Source: JAOUGY01 sp963792365
Lineage (GTDB): Bacteria > Actinomycetota > Acidimicrobiia > Spongiisociales > ZC4RG35
Assembly: GCA_963792365.1 (NCBI GenBank)
Contig: CAWBVW010000001.1
Location: 434,001 to 498,000, forward strand
DNA: 64,000 bases
Direction: 5' to 3'
Below, piece after piece: positions 50,172-57,737 of this stretch. The translations under genes were made by a program, and so were the position numbers. Position 1 is the first letter of the stretch. Each line of letters begins with the position of its first letter. The notes under the pieces were generated by a model. The model searched no databases. It saw nothing but the letters and a program-made list of their open reading frames with translations, and was not told the DNA's origin.

Positions 50172-50699
50172 TCACTTGCGCATCGCAAGCGGGGATCGAT
50201 ACGCGACCAGCTCTGGAAGCTTGGCGTCTTCGAGCGTGACGAAGGCGTCGGGATTGGCATGGGCAACGAGCTTCAAGGCGTGCTTCGCCTCACGACGAGG
50301 CATGACTGCGAAGGCCACCCGCACGGCACCATCCCTGCCTTCGCCGTTGAGCACGGTCAGCGCATAGCCGGCCTCTTGGAGCGCTTCGTACGCGTGCGGA
50401 GAGTCGATCGGGGCCACGATCCTGACCAGGACGCTCCCCATCGCAAGCCAGCCCTCGATGGTCGAACCCAGCATCGTGCCCGTCGCATACCCGGCGGCAT
50501 AGGCGACCATCTTCAGCGGCTCGTCTAGACCCGAGAGAACCTGACCGGCGGCGACGACCCAGATGAGCGATTCGAAGAATCCGACGAGACCGGCCAGTCG
50601 ACGGCGGCCACGGACCAGGAACACGATGCGAAGCGTGCCCAAACTGACGTCGGCAACGCGCAGGAGGAAGATGAAGGCAGCGGCGAATACGAGGCTCAT
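50172..50699 (-). CDS. DUF2179/DUF5698 (UPF0316) membrane protein
   Basis: A 175-aa protein with about three N-terminal membrane helices (FAAAFIFLLRVADVSLGTLR, FFESLIWVVAAGQVLSG, MVAYAAGYATGTMLGSTIEG) and a ~75-residue C-terminal soluble domain, as in UPF0316/YebE-like proteins. Function is unknown; related C-terminal domains bind cyclic nucleotides in some relatives, which I infer only weakly. It is preceded by the structured 336-bp region at 50700-51035, probably its 5' leader. Confidence 0.88.
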   Translation of the reverse strand: MSLVFAAAFIFLLRVADVSLGTLRIVFLVRGRRRLAGLVGFFESLIWVVAAGQVLSGLDEPLKMVAYAAGYATGTMLGSTIEGWLAMGSVLVRIVAPIDSPHAYEALQEAGYALTVLNGEGRDGAVRVAFAVMPRREAKHALKLVAHANPDAFVTLEDAKLPELVAYRSPLAMRK

Positions 50700-51035
50700 C
50701 GGAGTTCCTATCGGCCGCCGAGCGCCCAGGTTGAGAGGCGTTGAGACTCACGACCCATGGCGATTGTCGAAAAGCGGCATAATATCGACATCGACCGCCT
50801 GGTCTGGCGTAACTCCTGAGTCCCAACCTCCGGTGCATGCTGCCAGGCGGTCGACCTGTCTACGGCTCTCGAGTCCCAACCTCCGAGGCCAGCCAGGTCG
50901 TGGTCTGTCGTTGTTCCAGTCGACCCAGGCAGGCACGTGTTACACGGAAATCGGCTTTCAGCTGGTGTGCCGATAGTCAGTCCTAGGTACCCGGTCGCAG
51001 CGCGACAGCCCTTGGGTCTGAAAGCTGGGTACCGG
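50700..51035 (-). other. Structured 336-bp intergenic region upstream of the DUF2179 gene
   Basis: This gap between the kgd stop and the DUF2179 start (both minus) holds no gene. It is rich in pairing segments: a 12-bp perfect inverted repeat (50791-50802 with 50843-50854), a 15-bp direct repeat GAGTCCCAACCTCCG (50818-50832 and 50871-50885), and two interleaved inverted repeats, 50954-50961 with 51018-51025 and 50986-50992 with 51027-51033, a pseudoknot-like or switching order. It may be a structured leader RNA. No known riboswitch consensus was recognised. Confidence 0.5.
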
Positions 51036-54000
51036 CTACTCGCTACCGGTCTGTGTGACCAAGCCGAGCGCTTCACGCACCAGTGCGGCCTGCTGGGTCT
51101 GATGGCGACTCATCGATCCCGTGGCCGGGCTCGGCGACTCCGGGCGGCCCGCATAGTGCAGCGGGCGACCGAAGATGCCGGGGAGCTGCCGCATCATGAA
51201 GCGGAAGGCACCGGCATTCTCAGGCTCCTCCTGACACCACACAACGTCCGCGTCCGGGTGGCGATCGGCGAGCGCCTTCAATTCGGACTCGGGAACCGGA
51301 TACAACTGGGGAACCCGGACGAGGGCGACGCCGTCGACGCCGGCCCGTGATCGTTCGCGCTCCAGATCGTGGTACACCTTTCCGGCGCACAACACGAGAC
51401 GCCGGGCACCGGCATCCACACGGCCATCCTCCACCACCGGCTCGAAGCGTCCTTCGCTCAGCTGGGCTGCATCGGCGAAGGTCTCCTTGGTTCTCAACAG
51501 GGACTTGGGTGTGAACACGATCAGTGGCTTGGCGGGGCGGACCAACGCCTGGCGACGGAGGAGGTGGAAGTATTGCCCGGACGTCGCCGGCACGACGACC
51601 CTCAGGTTGTCCCCGGCGCACAACTCGAGGAATCGCTCGATCCGGGCGCTCGAGTGTTCAGGGCCCTGACCCTCGTGGCCATGCGGGAGCAACAGGGTGA
51701 GATCGGTGTTCTGACCCCACTTCGCTTCTCCCGCCGCGATGAACTGGTCGATGATCACCTGGGCGCCATTCGCGAAGTCGCCGAACTGCGCCTCCCAGAG
51801 GACGAACGCCTCCGGCCACTCGATCGAGTAGCCGTATTCGAAGCCGACGGCAGCGAACTCGCTCAGCAACGAGTCGACGATCCGCACCCTGGTCTCCTCG
51901 GCAGTGATCGACTGGAGGGGTGTCCATTCCTCCCCCGTCTCGTAGTCGGTGAGCTCGGCATGGCGGTGCGAGAAGGTCCCTCTGCGCGAGTCCTCACCCG
52001 ACAATCTGATCGGCACGCCCGCCCGGGCGAGGGAGCCGAACGCCAGCGCCTCGGCAGTCCCCCAGTCGACGAGTCCGCCGTCGAGCGATGACGCACGATC
52101 GCGCAACATCTTCTCGAGCTTGGGGTGCACGGAGAAGCCGTCCGGGGTCGTGGTGATGTAGGCGAGGATGTCGTCGAGCTCGGATCGAGGCACTGCGGTC
52201 GTGACCGTCGACTCGGGCAGAGGTTCGGTCCGAACCGGCCTGGACCTCGGGGCCGAGTCACGCGTCTCCTGGAAGGCCGCTTCCATCAGCTCCCGGAACT
52301 CGTCGAGCAGTTCTTCTCCATCCTCCATCGAGATCACACCGGTGTTCACGAGGCGCTCCAGATACAGTTTGCGAACCGACCGATGGCCCTCGATCAGCTT
52401 GTACATCACCGGTTGCGTGTATGACGGCTCGTCGCCCTCGTTGTGCCCGCGACGCCGGTAGCAGATCATGTCGATCACGACGTCCTTGTTGAAGGCTTGC
52501 CGGAACGCAAACGCGAGGCGAGCGACCCGGACGACCGCCTCGGGGTCGTCTCCGTTCACATGGATGATCGGCGCCTGAACGGTCTTGGCCACGTCGGTTG
52601 CATAGAAAGACGACCGAGCATCGAGGGCGGAGGTCGTGAAGCCCACCTGGTTGTTGATCACGATGTGAACCGTGCCGCCGGTGCGGTAACCCCTGAGCTG
52701 GGAGAGATTGAAGGTCTCGACCACGACTCCCTGGCCGGCGAACGCAGCGTCGCCATGGATCAAGACCGGTAGGACCTCGCGGTGCCCGTCGGATCCTCGA
52801 CGTTCCTGCTTCGCCCGCACGACACCTTCCAGAACCGGGTCCACCGCTTCGAGATGCGAGGGATTGGCGACCACCTCGACGCCGATGGGTCCGTGCTCAC
52901 TCTCGTACTTGCCGGTGGCACCCAGGTGGTATTTGACGTCGCCCGATCCACCCGTGGTCTCGGGATCGAGACTGCCTTCGAACTCGAGAAAGATCTTGTC
53001 GTAGCCTTTGCCGATCACATTCGACAGGACGTTCAACCGGCCCCTGTGGGCCATGCCGATCACGACCTCCTCCATGTGGTCCTGAGCAGCCGAGCCGAGC
53101 ACTGCATCGAGCATCGGGATCAGACTCTCGGCTCCTTCCAGGCCAAACCGCTTGTGCCCCACATATTTTGTGTGGAGGAACTTCTCGAACGACTCAGCCT
53201 GGTTGAGCTTGCGCAACACTCGGAGCCTGTCCTCCCGGGACAAATCCGTCGGTGGCACCTCCACACGCTCTTGGACCCACCGCTTCTGGTCGGTGTCCTG
53301 CATGTGCATGTACTCGATCCCTGCCGTGCGGCAGTATGCATCTCTGAGGACGGAGAGAATGCGCCCCAACGTTGTGATCTGCTCGGCGCGGATGCCACCG
53401 GTGGCGAACTCTCGATCCAGGTCCCATATCGTGAGTCCGTGGTACAGAGGATCGAGTTCCTGGTACAGCTTGGGTCGTTGCTGCCTGAGAGGGTCGAGGT
53501 CGGCGATCAGGTGACCCCGTACCCGATAGGCGTTGATGAGGCGGAACACATTCGCCTGCTTCTCGGCCCATCGCGGCGACCCGATCGGGGGGTTGTCGTC
53601 GGTCGCCCACCGTGCCGGAGTGTAGGGGATGCCGAGCGCATCGAAGATGGAGTCATAGAACCCGTCCTCCCCCAGAAGCAACTCGTGGATGCGTCGCAGC
53701 AACTCACCCGACTGAGCGCCCTGGATGACCCGATGGTCATAGGTCGATGTCACGGTGAGCACACGACTCACGCCCTGGCGGGCGAGGTAGCCGGGGTCTG
53801 CCGCCTGGTACTCCGGGGGGTAGCCGATCGCCCCCACCCCCACGATCACACCCTGCTCGGGCATGAGCCGCGGGACCGACTGGACGGTGCCGAGCGTTCC
53901 CGGGTTGGTGAGCGTCACGGTCGTCCCAGCGAAGTCGTCGGGGCTCAGCCGGTTGTTCCTCGCCTTGTTGATGAGCTCCTCGTAGGCCAGCCAGAACGAC

Positions 54001-54656
54001 TTGAAGTCGAGCCGGTCGGACTCCTTGATGTTCGGCACCAGCAGCACCCGGGTGCCGTCCGCTCGCGCCACGTCGACGGCCAGCCCGAGGTTGACGCTGG
54101 GGTGATCGACGACGTACGGCTTGCCGTCAACTTCGGTATAGCTGACGTTGACCCCGCGCAACTCGGTCATCGCTCGTGTGATCGCATATCCGATGAGGTG
54201 GGTGAAGCTCACCTTGCCGCCTTGGGTGAGCCGGCTGAGCTGGTTGTTGATGATCAGCCGGTTGACCTCGAGGAGCTTGGCCGGAATCGTTCGCACCGAA
54301 GTGGCCGTGGGGATGGCCAGAGACTCGTCCATCCGTCGGGCGATGGTCGCCGTGATGCCCTTCAGCTGGGTTGCCCCATCCGGGACGATCGATTCGGCTT
54401 TGGACTCCGTGGTCGGCGAGATTGGCGGAGCTTCTGCAGGGGCGGGAGCACCCGACGGGATTACACCGGCGTCGGGCGTTGGCTCCGGTCGAGACTCGCC
54501 GAGTGCACCGTCGCCATGCGGCGTGTAGTCCTCGAAGAATTCCTTCCATGCATCACTCACGCTGCCCGGGGCGTCGAGGAATCTTCGATACATCTCGTCG
54601 ACGAGCCAGACATTTGGTCCGAACGTGGTCTCTTCGGTCTTCGATGGTTCAGTCAT
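51036..54656 (-). CDS. kgd: Multifunctional 2-oxoglutarate dehydrogenase E1 with E2-like domain
   Basis: A 1206-aa protein with the layout of mycobacterial Kgd (about 1230 aa). Residues 1-45 are the E1 lead segment (FGPNVWLVDEMYRRFLDAPG); a Pro/Ala linker follows; residues about 95-330 are an E2-like acyltransferase core with its His in STYDHRVIQGAQSGELL; the rest is the thiamine-dependent E1, with GMAHRGRLNVLSNV, LIHGDAAFAGQGVVVETFNL, CYRRRGHNEGDEPSYTQP and LLPHGHEGQGPEHSSARIER. It runs the 2-oxoglutarate step of the citric acid cycle with no separate sucB. The ATG at 54656 is chosen; the frame upstream of it lacks family similarity. Confidence 0.96.
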   Translation of the reverse strand: MTEPSKTEETTFGPNVWLVDEMYRRFLDAPGSVSDAWKEFFEDYTPHGDGALGESRPEPTPDAGVIPSGAPAPAEAPPISPTTESKAESIVPDGATQLKGITATIARRMDESLAIPTATSVRTIPAKLLEVNRLIINNQLSRLTQGGKVSFTHLIGYAITRAMTELRGVNVSYTEVDGKPYVVDHPSVNLGLAVDVARADGTRVLLVPNIKESDRLDFKSFWLAYEELINKARNNRLSPDDFAGTTVTLTNPGTLGTVQSVPRLMPEQGVIVGVGAIGYPPEYQAADPGYLARQGVSRVLTVTSTYDHRVIQGAQSGELLRRIHELLLGEDGFYDSIFDALGIPYTPARWATDDNPPIGSPRWAEKQANVFRLINAYRVRGHLIADLDPLRQQRPKLYQELDPLYHGLTIWDLDREFATGGIRAEQITTLGRILSVLRDAYCRTAGIEYMHMQDTDQKRWVQERVEVPPTDLSREDRLRVLRKLNQAESFEKFLHTKYVGHKRFGLEGAESLIPMLDAVLGSAAQDHMEEVVIGMAHRGRLNVLSNVIGKGYDKIFLEFEGSLDPETTGGSGDVKYHLGATGKYESEHGPIGVEVVANPSHLEAVDPVLEGVVRAKQERRGSDGHREVLPVLIHGDAAFAGQGVVVETFNLSQLRGYRTGGTVHIVINNQVGFTTSALDARSSFYATDVAKTVQAPIIHVNGDDPEAVVRVARLAFAFRQAFNKDVVIDMICYRRRGHNEGDEPSYTQPVMYKLIEGHRSVRKLYLERLVNTGVISMEDGEELLDEFRELMEAAFQETRDSAPRSRPVRTEPLPESTVTTAVPRSELDDILAYITTTPDGFSVHPKLEKMLRDRASSLDGGLVDWGTAEALAFGSLARAGVPIRLSGEDSRRGTFSHRHAELTDYETGEEWTPLQSITAEETRVRIVDSLLSEFAAVGFEYGYSIEWPEAFVLWEAQFGDFANGAQVIIDQFIAAGEAKWGQNTDLTLLLPHGHEGQGPEHSSARIERFLELCAGDNLRVVVPATSGQYFHLLRRQALVRPAKPLIVFTPKSLLRTKETFADAAQLSEGRFEPVVEDGRVDAGARRLVLCAGKVYHDLERERSRAGVDGVALVRVPQLYPVPESELKALADRHPDADVVWCQEEPENAGAFRFMMRQLPGIFGRPLHYAGRPESPSPATGSMSRHQTQQAALVREALGLVTQTGSE

Positions 54657-54909
54657 GGGATCACACCGATGGTACCGACCATCGTGTTCGAACCGTCCCC
54701 CAACGCCGATCGGACGCTGCAAACCCGGGTCCGCCCGTTGGTGCCCCGATGCCGTTTCCCAACCGTCGGCCAGGCGGCATCCGGCCACGAAGGACGACCA
54801 TCGCCGGCCCGGTTCGCCGACGCTTGCCTCTTGACACGACGCGCGCAATCGCTAAGGCCGCCGGCTTGCACGGCGACAGGGACTTCGACCGCCCCGCGAG
54901 AGCACGACC

Positions 54910-55731
54910 ATGCAAAGGTTCCCGGCACAAGTCAAGAGCGGAGAACACGATCTGAACGTCGTGATCACGATCGCCGACAAACACGTGGCGATCGACGCCG
55001 CCGACCGTGCGATCGGACGCTGGAAGACGAAGCACTGCTCGTTCGAGCGCACGGCACCAACGGCTTACCGCTTTCGGACCGAAGACGACTGGTTGACCCT
55101 TCGGATCTCAGACGACTCGCGCTTTCGGCAAGCGCTCGCTCTCATGCGGGAGGAGAGCGTGCCGCTCGCACCTCGGCCCCTCATTTGGATAGGCGCCGTT
55201 GCGATCGCGTCGGCGATCGCGGCGACTGCCTTCATCACCATCGACACGCCTGCAGGCGCCCATCCGGACTCGGCGCCGGCGGCTCCCACGCCGACGGTGC
55301 CGACCACCGCCGCTCCCGCCCCCACCACGATCGCAGAGCCTTCTCCCGCCAACACGGCGAGCGACCTGCTGGGCCGTTGGAACGAGATTGCGCGATCGTC
55401 GCACCTCGTGCTCGACGGTGTCGGTGAGACCGAACTGGGTCCGGGCCACATCGTGGATGTGAGAGACGGGTCGATCGTCGTCACCGCAGAACCGGATGGT
55501 GACGCGGATCAGGCGACCGACATCGTGGCGACGATGGGCCTGGCGATCGCAGCGATCGATCCTGCCGCTTCACGGTCCGATCGCGCCGATGTTCTCGAGG
55601 ACCTGGGGCTCCGTGTGGACGGCTCGAACACCGAGGTCCTCGATGGGCAAATCGTCCGTGACGCCATCACCTACCAGCTGCAATACCAGCCAGGAGAGCA
55701 GATCGTGTTCAGCGCCGGGCTCGAGTGGTGA
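54910..55731 (+). CDS. Single-pass membrane protein of unknown function
   Basis: A 273-aa protein with a ~90-residue cytoplasmic domain rich in beta-strands (DLNVVITIADKHVAIDAADR), one membrane helix (PLIWIGAVAIASAIAATAFI), a Pro/Ala/Thr linker and a ~130-residue extracellular domain (HLVLDGVGETELGPGHIVDV onward). I recognise no family. It is divergent from kgd across a 253-bp gap, in which a TTGACA lies at 54831-54836 without a good -10 box. It precedes the ECF sigma factor by 97 bp on the same strand; whether it belongs with it is unclear. Confidence 0.7.
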   Translation: MQRFPAQVKSGEHDLNVVITIADKHVAIDAADRAIGRWKTKHCSFERTAPTAYRFRTEDDWLTLRISDDSRFRQALALMREESVPLAPRPLIWIGAVAIASAIAATAFITIDTPAGAHPDSAPAAPTPTVPTTAAPAPTTIAEPSPANTASDLLGRWNEIARSSHLVLDGVGETELGPGHIVDVRDGSIVVTAEPDGDADQATDIVATMGLAIAAIDPAASRSDRADVLEDLGLRVDGSNTEVLDGQIVRDAITYQLQYQPGEQIVFSAGLEW

Positions 55732-55828
55732 CCTCTGAATCTCATCGAGTGGCATCGGCCGGTTCGAGGGAACTCGCGCACTGAATCCGTGTCATCATCC
55801 ATGAATACGCACCGACTGGAACGCCCAC

Positions 55829-56386
55829 GTGCCGACCTCGAATCTCAACCTGGCCTTGGAGGAAGCCGACGATGCCGATCTTCTCCAATTGTCGGCCCAC
55901 AACCCGAGCGCTTTCGGCGAACTCGTTGCGCGCCATCAGGCTTTCGTCTTCGGTGCGGCCTTCCGTGTCACGCAGAATCGCGATGCCGCACAGGACATCG
56001 CTCAGGAGGCATTCCTACGAGCCTTTCGTACCGCAGCCGACTACCGCGGCGACGGGCCTGTTCGCGCATGGCTCTATCGCATCGCCCGCAACCTTGCGAT
56101 CAATGCCGTCACGCGCGCTCGGGAGTTCCCGTCGAACGAAGCGCACGACCTCCCCGTCGACCGATCGCCCGAATGGCACCTGCTGCGGGCCGCCGACATC
56201 GCCGAGGTCCGCAAGGCCATCGCCGCGCTGCCCGAGGCGCTCAGGATTCCGCTCATCGAACGCGAGTACCACGACCGCCCGTACGAAGACATCGCCGATC
56301 AGCTCGACCTCCCGCTCAACACCGTTCGGACGCGAATCCATCGAGCCAGGAAAGCCCTCGAGGCTGCATTGGAGGGGACGCGATGA
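55829..56386 (+). CDS. ECF-family RNA polymerase sigma factor
   Basis: A 185-aa sigma-70 family ECF factor. Region 2 is RHQAFVFGAAFRVTQNRDAA then QDIAQEAFLRAFRTA and VRAWLYRIARNLAINAV; region 4 is LPEALRIPLIEREYHDRPYE then DIADQLDLPLNTVRTRIHRA. Both core and DNA-binding parts are complete. The GTG at 55829 is the start. The next gene starts at an ATGA overlap with its stop, the usual place for an anti-sigma factor. The stress or signal is unknown. Confidence 0.94.
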   Translation: MPTSNLNLALEEADDADLLQLSAHNPSAFGELVARHQAFVFGAAFRVTQNRDAAQDIAQEAFLRAFRTAADYRGDGPVRAWLYRIARNLAINAVTRAREFPSNEAHDLPVDRSPEWHLLRAADIAEVRKAIAALPEALRIPLIEREYHDRPYEDIADQLDLPLNTVRTRIHRARKALEAALEGTR

Positions 56387-56715
56387 GTGAACGGCTGACT
56401 CAGACCGACCTGCTGCGGTTCGCATACGGCGAAGCGGACGAGCTCGAAGATGTCATCCTCGACGACCCCGAATACCTGCGGGCACTCGAAGACGTTTGGG
56501 CGTCCGAGATGCCACACGATCTTCGCGGCCCCCTGGTCCGAACCTTGCAGGCTCAACAGACGATGTCGGACACCTTGGGGGTGGTCCTCGACCTGACGAT
56601 CGCATTCGGCAAGGCGATCCCGCACTACCTCGCCGCAGACGTCAACCAACCCGTCGGCACCGACGCCGACTCGGACGAGGACGACGACCCAGACGAGGAC
56701 GACGACGCCACCTGA
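56383..56715 (+). CDS. Small acidic protein, candidate soluble anti-sigma factor without cysteines
   Basis: A 110-aa soluble protein overlapping the ECF sigma stop (ATGA). Its start, LTQTDLLRFAYGEADELEDV followed by LDDPEYLRALEDVW, resembles the helix bundle of zinc-type anti-sigma domains, but the HxxxCxxC metal motif is absent and there is no cysteine at all. The C-terminus is a run of Asp and Glu. No membrane helix is present, unlike most anti-sigma factors. Position and start pattern argue for sigma control; the mechanism would be metal-independent and cytosolic. This is inference. Confidence 0.6.
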   Translation: MSERLTQTDLLRFAYGEADELEDVILDDPEYLRALEDVWASEMPHDLRGPLVRTLQAQQTMSDTLGVVLDLTIAFGKAIPHYLAADVNQPVGTDADSDEDDDPDEDDDAT

Positions 56716-56741
56716 CCGGTCGACCGGCACACGGGGCTGAT

Positions 56742-56818
56742 GGCAGACGGCGGACGGCGGACGGCGGACGGCAGACGGCAAGCGGCAGACGGCAGACGGC
56801 AGACGGCAGACGGCAGAC
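56742..56818. repeat. Eleven tandem heptamers (GGCRGAC)
   Basis: Eleven adjoining 7-bp units: seven GGCAGAC, three GGCGGAC and one GGCAAGC. They lie in the 252-bp gap after the acidic protein. The period of seven shifts the reading frame at each unit, so the array is unlikely to be coding even though several frames stay open. The same heptamers occur twice in inverted orientation at 14954-14967. Confidence 0.95.
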
Positions 56819-56967
56819 GGAGAAGCTCGCATCACCCGTCGATGTGGGCTGTTGGCCGTCGGCTGTGGGCCGGGCGACCAGAGTCGGCCACCAGACTCCA
56901 ATGCGCAGCTCAAGGGGATAGGCCTGACAACCGCCAGGGCGAAGGTTGCTTAGACTCGGCGGCGCTC

Positions 56968-57675
56968 ATGCTGCGTCTCGCCATCGAACTCGGTACTGCG
57001 CTTGCGATCACCGGCGTCGCCCGGATCGTCGTCGGCGCCGTCTTCGGCCGTGGTCGCCTGGGACAGGTCCTGGAAGAGGACGCCAGGAAGACCATCGCCA
57101 ACTCGATCGCGGCCCTCGTACTCGTCGTGTCGCTCGTGATCATTCTGTCGGCGCGCAACGAAGTCATCCGCCAGGACCTCTTGGTGAGCACGGTTGCGTT
57201 CATGCCCAAGCTCGTCGTGGGCGTGGTGGTGGTGATTGCAGCCTTCGTGCTCGCCAAGCTCGCCGGAGTGTTGGCGGCACAGGCCATGCGTTCACGCTCC
57301 GAACTGCTTGCCACCAGGCTCCAGGGTGCGGTGAGCGGCGCGATCATGGTTGTCGGCCTCCTGCTCGCCGTGAAGCAGATGGGCCTCGAAACCGACGTGC
57401 TGATGATCCTGGTCGCCGGTGTCGTGGCCACCGCCACGCTCGCAGGGGGTCTCAGCATCGGACTCGGCGTGGTCCCGCTCGCAAAACAGATCTCTGCGGG
57501 CAGACACGTCGAGGACCGCTTCCAGGTCGGTCAGCTCGTCGAGGTGGCAGGCGTTACCGGCAGGATTCGAGCCGTCCACATGGCTTCTGTCGAGGTGGTC
57601 GACGAGGGCGGATCTCGCTGGGAGATCCCGCACATCTCGTTCCTCGACGCTCCGGTTCGGTCCGACGACGCCTGA
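56968..57675 (+). CDS. Mechanosensitive channel-like (MscS family) membrane protein
   Basis: A 235-aa protein with four to five hydrophobic helices; the helix LVVGVVVVIAAFVLAKLAGV and VVATATLAGGLSIGLGVVPL, which leads into the pore-like segment, resemble the conserved TM-helix/MscS group, and a short C-terminal beta part (DRFQVGQLVEVAGVTGRIRA) matches the start of the MscS soluble domain. It lacks the long C-terminal cage. The ATG at 56968 is chosen since earlier codons fall in the heptamer array. It lies 62 bp before the HerA-like ATPase gene on the same strand. Confidence 0.82.
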   Translation: MLRLAIELGTALAITGVARIVVGAVFGRGRLGQVLEEDARKTIANSIAALVLVVSLVIILSARNEVIRQDLLVSTVAFMPKLVVGVVVVIAAFVLAKLAGVLAAQAMRSRSELLATRLQGAVSGAIMVVGLLLAVKQMGLETDVLMILVAGVVATATLAGGLSIGLGVVPLAKQISAGRHVEDRFQVGQLVEVAGVTGRIRAVHMASVEVVDEGGSRWEIPHISFLDAPVRSDDA

Positions 57676-57737
57676 TCCCACGATCGACCTCAGCCGGCGC
57701 CGATTACGATCGGCACCCGGCGAGACGAAGGTGAATC

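Noticed and set aside
54831..54860. Promoter for the gene at 54910
   Set aside because: TTGACA at 54831 is a perfect -35 box but no acceptable -10 box lies 16-19 bp downstream.
56742..56818. CRISPR array
   Set aside because: Heptamers directly adjoin with no spacers and there are no cas genes.
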